Source of the DNA: an uncultured Fretibacterium sp.
Lineage (GTDB): Bacteria > Synergistota > Synergistia > Synergistales > Aminobacteriaceae
Direction of reading: 5' to 3'
Assembly: GCA_937911045.1 (NCBI GenBank)
Contig: CALEPX010000004.1
Span: 17,899 to 81,898 of the forward strand
Length of the DNA: 64,000 nucleotides
The translations under genes were made by a program, and so were the position numbers. Below the pieces are notes generated by a model. That model was not told the DNA's origin. It searched no databases and worked only from the letters and a program-made list of their open reading frames with translations. This document shows positions 36,096-43,550 of the stretch, piece by piece (the first letter of the stretch is position 1; each line of letters starts with the position of its first letter).

Positions 36096-36458
36096 CTAAT
36101 TTTGAGGGACGGGTTGAGGAGATGGATTTTGACCTGCTGCAATGGCACCTACAACTGCTACTCCAGTTCCGACCATTTCCCTGCCATTTTCGCCAATAGC
36201 ACCGGTAACGTACCCACCAGCACCACCAACAACTGCACCAGCAGTTCCTGCGCCTATGATAAATGGCAAAGCTGCTCCGCCTGTAACGATTGTTGCGCCA
36301 GCTGCGAGTACAGCACCGCCGACCATGCCCCAGAAGCCCCAAGTTTTACCTTCTTCGTGAACTTCTTCCCAAGTTCTTGTCTTAGTTGTCCACGCGAACG
36401 CCGGACTGACCGAGAAAACCATAACTACGACTAATAATATTGCGACTAACTTTTTCAT
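36096..36458 (-). CDS. Small exported glycine-zipper-like protein
   Basis: A 120-residue protein with a clear signal peptide (MKKLVAILLVVVMVFSVSPAFA) and a Gly/Ala-rich hydrophobic region (about 45-105: GMVGGAVLAAGATIVTGG, GAGTAGAVVGGAGGYVTGAIG) of the glycine-zipper kind, suggesting insertion or oligomerisation in an envelope membrane. The tail is Pro/Gln-rich. An AAAGGAATG ribosome-binding site precedes ATG 36458. The function is unknown; small lipid-binding or toxin-like pore proteins share this composition. Confidence 0.75.
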   Translation of the reverse strand: MKKLVAILLVVVMVFSVSPAFAWTTKTRTWEEVHEEGKTWGFWGMVGGAVLAAGATIVTGGAALPFIIGAGTAGAVVGGAGGYVTGAIGENGREMVGTGVAVVGAIAAGQNPSPQPVPQN

Positions 36459-36540
36459 GAAACAACATTCCTTTCTAAATTTAATAACTTAGTGATTTTA
36501 TTTTAAGCCTTTTACACTCAAGTGCAAGAGGTGAAAAATA

Positions 36541-36792
36541 CTGAATAATCGACGAGGAAGACCCAGAATTTACACCAACAAAGCTGAGAACATGAGAGCT
36601 TTTCGCGCTCGGAAAAAATCGGAAGGCTACAAAGACATTCACGCTTCGATCCCTGACGAATACAAAAAGCTGCTCGATAAGTTTTGCCACGATACTAAAC
36701 TCTCGATTTCGGAATTTATCTGCTATCTTCTCGGTTGCGCGCAAGAAAGAGACTTACCAGACATAGACCGCCCCATCGACTTCCAAAATTGA
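36541..36792 (+). CDS. Small putative DNA-binding protein (ribbon-helix-helix-like), probable CTG start
   Basis: Small basic protein whose C-terminal part (KDIHASIPDEYKKLLDKFC...LSISEFICYLL) looks like a ribbon-helix-helix fold: a short strand then two helices. From the only ATG (36592) it is 66 residues. The frame is open further upstream and encodes RRGRPRIYTNKAEN, an AT-hook-like GRPR and a sequence that reads naturally into RAFRARKK. AAGAGG (36526-36531) sits 9 bases before an in-frame CTG (36541), so I extend the gene there. It may regulate itself or the following gene. Function inferred from fold only. Confidence 0.6.
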   Translation: MNNRRGRPRIYTNKAENMRAFRARKKSEGYKDIHASIPDEYKKLLDKFCHDTKLSISEFICYLLGCAQERDLPDIDRPIDFQN

Positions 36793-36894
36793 CGGTGTGA
36801 TTATATTATGTTTCGTGAATTTGCAACATGTGCGTTTGATTAGTGCATGTGCTATCATGATTTGCGAAATTTTCCGAACGGGAGTGTGTAGGTT

Positions 36895-38535
36895 TTGGCA
36901 AAGGACAAATTCAATCTAACGGACGACATGATGCAGCGTCTGAGAGCAAGATTTCTCGAATTCAAGCGCGAACGTGACATGATACATGCGTTATTGAACG
37001 ATTACATTGCAGATTACAGACAATTTGATGGAACGTCTGAGCAACGTTACGAATATTTACGCCGAAAGTTTTCGTCACGAGTTCCGGCTTTAAGTCACTT
37101 GATATTCTCTCAGGGCGAAATTCTCTGGAGCGTCAATGACATCGCAATAGTCTTGGACAGACACAGAACTACAATCGGCAGATCTCTCGAAAAAATGGAA
37201 CACTCAAGCGCATGGCGTTCAAGATTATTATCAACACGCGAAAATTCCAAAGCTTCAAGCGGTCTGAACGTCACGGTATATCGCAAAGAGATTTTTGACT
37301 TGCTGCTGGATTTGTACGAAGAAGAATATTTGCTCAGATTCTCTCAGCCAAGACACGGCGATCCCGAAAATGCTCCTGACGAAATCGAAGTGCGAAAGTT
37401 TTGGGAATTTCTCAAAGATGCTGAAGCTTACGATTTGCTCAGTCTCAGTGACGAATCCGGCGAATCCGATGAATACGACGAAGATTTTGACGACGAGATC
37501 CCGCCAATTACGTTCGGTGAAATTATGTCGATGATTTGGGAGAAAGTTTTCAGAATCAGGAACACTACGATTTGTTCGGTGATTTTTGCGATTGTATTCG
37601 AATTAACGCGAAGATTTTTCGGGATTAACGTCTGGCTGTCAATCATTCCGTTCACGATTACGATTTTGTGTGTGCTGATCATGTTCTCAAATTCACGGCT
37701 GAATTTCTGGGCAAATATTGGAGCTGTTAGTTTATTTTTCGGGTTTCTGTGGGTGTCAGCGTCACTATCGATTGACAAGCTCTCACCGGAATTTCGCGAT
37801 GAAGTCAAAAGCCAGGTCAAGTCCGAAGTAAAATCCGAAATGAAATCCGAAATCAAGGACGAGATAAAAGTCGAAATCAAAACCGAAGCAGAATCTATCG
37901 AACCGAAATTATCACTCGCTCCGACGATGGGACGCAATCTAACCGTAGCTTTTAATATCGGCTCGAATGTTTTTGACAGGACGCGCGAATTTTTTTACAG
38001 AATACGCCCGAACGAAAATTTCAGGTCTCTCGGCAAAATGAACCTGATAAATCCCGACACAAAAGAACCTTACGCAGCTCGCACTATACAAACTGACAGA
38101 AGCTCCGGAATAATTACGATTGATTTGAAATACGTTGATCTTAATGAGAACGAGAGCGAAAATTTCTGGACATTCTCGGCTGATTTGGGCGTTGAACTCG
38201 TGAAATTGTGCAAGCAATCCGTCCTGAACACTCCGAATGATTACGCTTGGCTGTTCATCACGAAATATTACGACGGAAATTACGCGCTGAGAGTTTACCC
38301 GCCGTTATTTGACGCAATCGGACGCGAATCGATTCAGGAAATTTATTACGGCTTGAACGGTGAATCACCCAAAACGAGAATTGATTACGCGAAACTCTCA
38401 GAACCCGGGCGCGGCAATCATGTGTTCGACGTTTATCTGGTAACGAAACACGCGAAAAACGACATGCACTCAGTTAAATCATATATCCTGTTCAAAGACG
38501 GGACTTCATCGGACGTGCGGGAAATCGATTTCTAA
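36895..38535 (+). CDS. Membrane-anchored helix-turn-helix protein of unknown family
   Basis: A 546-residue protein I do not recognise as a whole. Residues ~75-105 (ILWSVNDIAIVLDRHRTTIGRSLEKME) look like a helix-turn-helix, within a cytoplasmic domain of ~155 residues. An acidic stretch follows (about 180-205), then three membrane helices (about 222-243, 245-264, 269-292). Next is a charged linker of tandem four-residue units based on E-(V/I/M)-K-(S/D/V/T) (about 302-332), then a ~210-residue mixed alpha/beta domain. Three crossings from a cytoplasmic N-terminus put this last domain outside, suggesting a ToxR-like one-component sensor. The start is TTG 36895 with GGGAG upstream. A CATGTGC direct repeat lies 45-70 bases upstream. 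Confidence 0.7.
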   Translation: MAKDKFNLTDDMMQRLRARFLEFKRERDMIHALLNDYIADYRQFDGTSEQRYEYLRRKFSSRVPALSHLIFSQGEILWSVNDIAIVLDRHRTTIGRSLEKMEHSSAWRSRLLSTRENSKASSGLNVTVYRKEIFDLLLDLYEEEYLLRFSQPRHGDPENAPDEIEVRKFWEFLKDAEAYDLLSLSDESGESDEYDEDFDDEIPPITFGEIMSMIWEKVFRIRNTTICSVIFAIVFELTRRFFGINVWLSIIPFTITILCVLIMFSNSRLNFWANIGAVSLFFGFLWVSASLSIDKLSPEFRDEVKSQVKSEVKSEMKSEIKDEIKVEIKTEAESIEPKLSLAPTMGRNLTVAFNIGSNVFDRTREFFYRIRPNENFRSLGKMNLINPDTKEPYAARTIQTDRSSGIITIDLKYVDLNENESENFWTFSADLGVELVKLCKQSVLNTPNDYAWLFITKYYDGNYALRVYPPLFDAIGRESIQEIYYGLNGESPKTRIDYAKLSEPGRGNHVFDVYLVTKHAKNDMHSVKSYILFKDGTSSDVREIDF

Positions 38536-38654
38536 AATTGACAGGAATTGACGAAAATTTTTTACTCAATTCTGTATATTTCAAAAATACTCGCAAATGA
38601 GATAATATTCCTGCATAATTTTGCTATTCAGAAACCAGAAAGGAATGAATAAAC

Positions 38655-39185
38655 TTGTTCAACGGAACTACGATTGTGTGTGTTCGGGACGGCTCAAAAG
38701 TTGCGATGGCCGGTGATGGTCAGGTAACTTTGGGAAGTCAGGTTATAAAATCCGGTGCGAGAAAAGTGCGCACGTTGTTACACGGGAAAATTTTGACGGG
38801 GTTCGCAGGAAGTACTGCCGACGCTATGACGTTGCTCGAAAAATTCGAGAATTGCCTTGAACAGGAAAAGGGCGATTTGATGCGAGGTGCTGTTAAACTT
38901 GTTCGGGAATGGCGGCTTGATAAAGCGTTGCGGCGTTTGGAAGCCATGATGTTGGCGGCAAATTCTGAGATGACGTTATTATTAAGCGGCGCGGGCGATG
39001 TGCTTGAACCTGAAGGCGATGTTGCTGCTATTGGTTCTGGCTCTGGTTACGCATTGGCTGCTGGTCGTGCGTTGAGAGCTGCTACGGATCTTTCAGCCGA
39101 TGAAATTGCGAAACGTGCTATCGAAATTGCTTCGGAAATTTGCATTTACACGAATAATAATATTACACTTGAGGTACTTGCTTAG
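38655..39185 (+). CDS. hslV: HslV (ClpQ) protease subunit
   Basis: Threonine peptidase of the HslUV proteasome-like protease. The N-terminus reads FNG-TTIVCVRDG: removal of the short propeptide exposes Thr as the nucleophile. MAGDGQVTLG, KVRTLLHGKILTGFAGSTADA and the C-terminal AAIGSGSGYALAAGRAL are typical. At 176 residues it is full length. The start is TTG 38655 with AAAGGA 11 bases upstream. hslU follows after 3 bases. Confidence 0.97.
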   Translation: MFNGTTIVCVRDGSKVAMAGDGQVTLGSQVIKSGARKVRTLLHGKILTGFAGSTADAMTLLEKFENCLEQEKGDLMRGAVKLVREWRLDKALRRLEAMMLAANSEMTLLLSGAGDVLEPEGDVAAIGSGSGYALAAGRALRAATDLSADEIAKRAIEIASEICIYTNNNITLEVLA

Positions 39186-39188
39186 AAA

Positions 39189-40670
39189 ATGGCTACGAAA
39201 ATTACAAATTCAGATTTAACGCCCTCGAAAATTATCGAGTATTTGAATCGCTATATAATCGGTCAGGACAAAGCGAAACGTGCTGTTGCAATCGCTCTCA
39301 GAAATCGAATCAGACGCAGAGCCTTGCCGCCGGAAATTGCTCACGAGATCATGCCGAAAAATATCCTGATGGTAGGACCTACAGGTGTCGGAAAAACTGA
39401 AATCGCGCGAAGATTAGCTACACTGACAGATGCTCCGTTCGTGAAAGTCGAGGCTACAAAATTCACGGAAGTCGGTTATGTCGGTCGTGACGTTGAGACT
39501 ATAATTCGAGATTTGACGGAATTTGCTGTCTCAATGGTGCGAAAGAAAATGCTGGCGAAAGTTCAAGCCCCTGCTATGGAACGCGCCGAACAGAGATTAC
39601 TCGATGCGTTGCTGCCAAAACCCGTGAAAAAATTTCCGGTTCACGATTTCATGAGAGCTTTCAACGCGAGTTTATCCGCTGAGAAAAATAATTCCGAGCA
39701 AGATCCAGATCCAGATCCAGATTCAGATGCAAATGCAATTTCGGATTCAGAACAGGAAACACAAATTACTCCGGAAGAAGATGCCCGACATGAACGAACA
39801 CGCGAAAGATTGCTCAAGATGCTTAGAGAAGGCAAACTTGATTCGCGCGACATAGAAATCGACGTTAATGACAGCGTGACAGCAATGCCATTTTTCGCTT
39901 CACCCGGAATGGACGTTATGGGCATAAATATTACCGAAATGCTCGGGGGGATCATGCCCAAGAGAACTAAGAAACGCCACATGAAAGTCTCCGAAGCTCT
40001 GAGAATTTTGCAGCAGGAAGAAGCCGAGAAATTAATCGACGCGGACGCAATGGCTAAAGAAGCTCTGGAACTTGCTCAGGAGGACGGAATCGTATTTCTT
40101 GACGAGATTGACAAAGTTGTCGTGAAAAATGGCAGCTCTCACGGACCAGACGTCAGCCGCGAAGGTGTTCAGCGTGATTTATTGCCGATTGTCGAAGGCT
40201 CTGTTGTGCAAACTCGTTACGGGCCTGTAAAAACCGATCACATTCTTTTTATTGCAGCGGGTGCGTTCAGCGGCGTTAAACCGTCGGATTTGATTCCGGA
40301 ATTGCAGGGGCGTTTCCCGATTCGCGTTGAGCTTGAGCCTTTGAGCTGGGAAAATTTGCAGCAGATTTTGACTGAACCGGAGAACAGCTTGATAAAACAA
40401 TACGAAGCGTTAATCTCAACAGAAGGCACGGACTTGATATTCACGAAAGAATCTACCGAGGAAATTGCGCGACTTGCTCACAAAATGAACTCCGAAATGG
40501 AGGACATCGGCGCTCGAAGGTTGCACACAATGATGGAACAGTTGCTCGAAGAAATCAGTTTCAGCGTTTGCGACATGGACACCGAAAGTGTGACTATTAC
40601 TCCGGAAATGGTGCGCGAAAAGTTAAGCGGCTTAATCGAGAATAGCGATATACGAAGATACTTGTTATAA
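39189..40670 (+). CDS. hslU: HslU (ClpY) ATPase subunit
   Basis: AAA+ unfoldase that feeds substrates to HslV. N-terminal IIGQDKAKRAVAIALRNR, Walker A GPTGVGKT (about residue 61), ATKFTEVGYVGRDVE pore-loop region (GYVG), Walker B GIVFLDEIDKV (about 302) and the C-terminal tail SDIRRYLL that docks into HslV are present. The intermediate I domain contains a low-complexity acidic tract from a GATCCA repeat at 39702-39735 (DPDPDPDSDA). At 493 residues it is longer than E. coli HslU (443), owing to the I domain. It lies in an operon with hslV and codY. Confidence 0.97.
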   Translation: MATKITNSDLTPSKIIEYLNRYIIGQDKAKRAVAIALRNRIRRRALPPEIAHEIMPKNILMVGPTGVGKTEIARRLATLTDAPFVKVEATKFTEVGYVGRDVETIIRDLTEFAVSMVRKKMLAKVQAPAMERAEQRLLDALLPKPVKKFPVHDFMRAFNASLSAEKNNSEQDPDPDPDSDANAISDSEQETQITPEEDARHERTRERLLKMLREGKLDSRDIEIDVNDSVTAMPFFASPGMDVMGINITEMLGGIMPKRTKKRHMKVSEALRILQQEEAEKLIDADAMAKEALELAQEDGIVFLDEIDKVVVKNGSSHGPDVSREGVQRDLLPIVEGSVVQTRYGPVKTDHILFIAAGAFSGVKPSDLIPELQGRFPIRVELEPLSWENLQQILTEPENSLIKQYEALISTEGTDLIFTKESTEEIARLAHKMNSEMEDIGARRLHTMMEQLLEEISFSVCDMDTESVTITPEMVREKLSGLIENSDIRRYLL

Positions 40671-40704
40671 ACTTGAATTTGCGAGGGAGGTTAGTTAGAT
40701 TATC

Positions 40705-41511
40705 ATGAACGGACTTATACATTCAGAAAATGCGGCTCTGAAAAAATTATTGAACAAAACGCGTCAGGTCGGGCGTGCGATTCAATCGCGTCGTGAGGGT
40801 GAACCGCTGGATTATTTTCACTTGTCGCAATTATTATCCGAATTTTCTACGGCGAACGTTTATATCGTCGATAAATTGGGAATGTTGCTGGGCTATAACT
40901 GGCTGCCTGAATACGAGTCAAAGGCTTTATCCGACAGTTTCAAAGACGGAGTTATGCCCGAGGAATTTGTGATCCGCATGAACCGTTGCAGAGATTCCGA
41001 AATTCATGACGAAGACGCGTTTTTGTTCGACGACGCTTATTCTGGCGAAAGACCGGAAAAGCATCTCATGTACGTTCCGATTTTGGGAGCTAGTGCTGAA
41101 CGATTGGGTACGGTTATGCTTGTGAGATTTCACGCGCCATTCTTACTTGAGGACGTGTTGCTCGCCGAATATCTGGGCATGTTGGTCGGGATCGAAATTC
41201 TAAATGAACGCGCAAAAAATTTAGAGGAAATTTCCCGCAATCGAATTGCTGTTCAAATGGCAATGCGTGCGCTGTCATATTCGGAACTTGAGAGCATGAA
41301 ACATATCTGTGCGGAATTAAACGGCATTGAAGGTGTCGCAATCGCCAGCAAAGTTGCGGATCGTGTCGGAGTTACGCGAAGTGTAATCGTGAATGCTCTG
41401 CGAAAACTTGAGAGTGCAGGCTTAATCGAAAGTCGCAGTCTCGGCATGAAGGGAACGTATATTAAAATCCTGAGTCCGTTGCTGCTGGAATACCTCAACA
41501 AAAGCAACTAA
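40705..41511 (+). CDS. codY: GTP/branched-chain amino acid-sensing repressor CodY
   Basis: Global regulator linking nutrient status to transcription; binds GTP and branched-chain amino acids in Bacillota. The N-terminal GAF domain starts LLNKTRQVGRAIQ; the C-terminal winged helix (about 207-255) reads VASKVADRVGVTRSVIVNALRKLESAGLIESRSLGMKGTYIK-like, almost identical to Bacillus CodY. At 268 residues it is full length. It follows hslU by 34 bases with GGGAGG before the ATG, the same hslV-hslU-codY order as in Bacillus, but without xerC in front. Confidence 0.96.
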   Translation: MNGLIHSENAALKKLLNKTRQVGRAIQSRREGEPLDYFHLSQLLSEFSTANVYIVDKLGMLLGYNWLPEYESKALSDSFKDGVMPEEFVIRMNRCRDSEIHDEDAFLFDDAYSGERPEKHLMYVPILGASAERLGTVMLVRFHAPFLLEDVLLAEYLGMLVGIEILNERAKNLEEISRNRIAVQMAMRALSYSELESMKHICAELNGIEGVAIASKVADRVGVTRSVIVNALRKLESAGLIESRSLGMKGTYIKILSPLLLEYLNKSN

Positions 41512-41544
41512 CTCACTAATTCACGAGAATTTACGCGCATGAAA

Positions 41545-41578
41545 AATGCCCCTCCGGATTCATCTCTGGAAGGGCATT
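41545..41578. terminator. Bidirectional terminator between codY and the Synerg-CTERM gene
   Basis: An 11-bp stem (AATGCCCCTCC / GGAAGGGCATT; the single mismatch on the plus strand is a T-G pair on the minus strand) with a 12-nt loop lies between convergent genes. A run of T follows on the minus strand. Confidence 0.85.
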
Positions 41579-41611
41579 CGTTTATTTCTAACTATCAGCT
41601 AAATTTCCGAA

Positions 41612-43276
41612 TTACTTCTTTTTGCGTAACAGTGCAAGTCCACCAAGAGCAACGAGTGCAAGTCCTGAGAAACCTGCTGAGCAACCGCCGCCGCCACCGG
41701 AATGATGTGGAGTGCTTGTGCCGCCATTGCTGGACACATTGACTTTGATCGCAAGGAGCGGTTTAGTGTACTTGGAAGTCGTCTTAATTGCGAACGTCAC
41801 ATAACCACTCTTAATCTCGCTCTTCACAGCACCAGTTTTAACTCTTCCCTTAGCCTCGGTGTCATCGAACAGATCCTTCGGGAACACTTCGACGAGATCA
41901 CCGGAAATTGAAGTCCAAACATCAGCGGAAATCTCTTTTCCAGCCTCTGCACCATCAGTGTAGAAATGGAAGTTTTTGTCAAGGTCTTTGCTGATCTTCT
42001 CGTAATCGAGATCGCCAAGATCAAAAGAAGCAAGTCTCAACACGTACGTGCCATCCTCAGAAGCACCCTTAATCGGGAAAATTAACGCAACTGGCTGAAG
42101 CTCATAACTTGAGGTCTCCCAAGCATCTTCTTCGTCATCGTCAACTTTCCAACCGTCAGCGCTGATGTACTTAGCATCAAGAACTTTCGCGTCAAATGAG
42201 CCGCTATCCAAATTGGCAAGAGCAGCGATAACTGTACCATCAACTTTGTTGGTAACACCGGACGCTGCCCAAGAAGCTGTTACGAAATCAATCGTTTCCT
42301 CAGTAACAACTGTAACATCGACTTTCTCTGTTGTGGTTGTCAAAGCCGTTCCGCTCTCACCCTTGTCATCGTTTGCAACTGAAATAACTGGCTCGTAGGT
42401 TTCGCCCTCTTCCATGTACGTTGCGACGTTCAGGTAACCAGGAATTGCATCTCCGCTCTCACCGGGAACAGTAGTAACCTCTTCGCCAAGGCTGTTAAGG
42501 AACACTGCTTCACCAGCTTCGTCGTCAGCAGCCGCAACTTTGACACCTTTACCTGCTTTGCTGCCGGTCTTGAAATTGTTGTACTTAACTTTCATGCCGT
42601 AAGTTTCTTTCGCGAACTGAGGCATCGGGAGAACAGCAACTCCGCTCGTAGCAGGCTTCATTGTCGGCATAACCGCGACTGGAGTTTGCTTCTTAAGTGC
42701 AGCTGCCTTCGTGGTATCTTCGGTGTTCGCAGCAAGTTGTGCGAGTTTCTGGGCAGCCGAACTGATCTGCTCGGTCTTGGTTCCAGTAGCAGCAGTCATC
42801 GTTATTGTGCTTGCTTCGATAGCTTTAACGGGCTCACTACCAGTGATGGCAGTAACAACGAGTTTGGCAACACTCTCAAGGAAATCCACTTTCGCTTTCA
42901 ATTCGGTGATCTTCGCATCAAGAGAAGCTATCTGTGCTTCGTACACTTCCTTCTTAGCAGTATCGCTAACTGCCGCTATAGCCTCATTAGCAGACGCCGA
43001 TGCCGTTTTCTGAAGATCCTCAACCTTGGTCTCAGTGACAACATTTTGATTTGAAGGAACAACAGCGTCAACTGTCTCAACAGTTTCCTTGATAACCGTG
43101 ACAGTATCTTCAACACCGGACTGAGGAACTTCGACTTCAGTTGGAACTTCCGGTGCATTTGGCGTAACTGGTTCTGGCGTCACGTGTCCACCCGGTACAC
43201 CTTGCTCCGCCGCAAATGCCGCGCCCGCAACTGCGAGCATTCCGATAACAACTAATAGCGCAAAAATCTTTTTCAA
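41612..43276 (-). CDS. Exported coiled-coil protein with Synergist-CTERM tail (possible abundant surface protein)
   Basis: A 554-residue secreted protein: signal peptide (MKKIFALLVVIGMLAVAGAAFA), a Pro/Val/Thr-rich stretch, a coiled coil (about 100-140, YEAQIASLDAKITELKAKV), a beta-rich domain, and the C-terminal SGGGGGCSAGFSGLALVALGG helix with LRKKK, a Synergist-CTERM sorting signal. A module around residues 265-310 (EAVFLNSLGEEVTTVP...YMEEGETYEPVI) is also present near the end of the protein at 1-1530. The start is TTG 43276 behind AAAGGGG. A consensus TTGACA promoter, terminator and even codon use suggest high expression. The function is unknown. Confidence 0.85.
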   Translation of the reverse strand: MKKIFALLVVIGMLAVAGAAFAAEQGVPGGHVTPEPVTPNAPEVPTEVEVPQSGVEDTVTVIKETVETVDAVVPSNQNVVTETKVEDLQKTASASANEAIAAVSDTAKKEVYEAQIASLDAKITELKAKVDFLESVAKLVVTAITGSEPVKAIEASTITMTAATGTKTEQISSAAQKLAQLAANTEDTTKAAALKKQTPVAVMPTMKPATSGVAVLPMPQFAKETYGMKVKYNNFKTGSKAGKGVKVAAADDEAGEAVFLNSLGEEVTTVPGESGDAIPGYLNVATYMEEGETYEPVISVANDDKGESGTALTTTTEKVDVTVVTEETIDFVTASWAASGVTNKVDGTVIAALANLDSGSFDAKVLDAKYISADGWKVDDDEEDAWETSSYELQPVALIFPIKGASEDGTYVLRLASFDLGDLDYEKISKDLDKNFHFYTDGAEAGKEISADVWTSISGDLVEVFPKDLFDDTEAKGRVKTGAVKSEIKSGYVTFAIKTTSKYTKPLLAIKVNVSSNGGTSTPHHSGGGGGCSAGFSGLALVALGGLALLRKKK

Positions 43277-43341
43277 AGCTAAAAACCCCTTTCAAAAATA
43301 ATTTTCAAATTCAGTAAAATATGCAGCTTTGAATAATGTTT

Positions 43342-43369
43342 ATTCTACACCGCAACTTGCTTTTGTCAA
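43342..43369 (-). promoter_or_regulatory. Sigma-70 promoter of the Synerg-CTERM gene
   Basis: On the minus strand a perfect TTGACA (43369-43364), a 16-base spacer and TAGAAT (43347-43342), giving a leader of about 60 bases. Confidence 0.75.
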
Positions 43370-43440
43370 TATCTTAGTCAAATTTTTTTCAAGCACGCTC
43401 GACAACTCATCAGAAATTTTTCAGAAATGCTCGGCGAATT

Positions 43441-43480
43441 AACCGGGCGTGTCTTGTGCAGGAAGAAATATTGCCCGGTT
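43441..43480. other. Inverted repeat downstream of putP
   Basis: An 8-bp perfect inverted repeat (AACCGGGC / GCCCGGTT) with a 24-nt loop lies 70 bases after the putP stop. There is no T run, so it may be a weak terminator or mRNA-stabilising hairpin. Nothing else is seen in the 274-base gap apart from the promoter at 43342-43369. Confidence 0.45.
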
Positions 43481-43550
43481 TCACGCAAGCCGCTCGTTCC
43501 AGACTTGTTAGCTTCAACAATAACGACAACAACTGGAGGTCAAGCGTGAT

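Noticed and set aside
43416..43430. CodY-box-like sequence upstream of the Synerg-CTERM gene
   Set aside because: Compared with AATTTTCAGAAAATT it has four mismatches, which is common by chance in AT-rich DNA.
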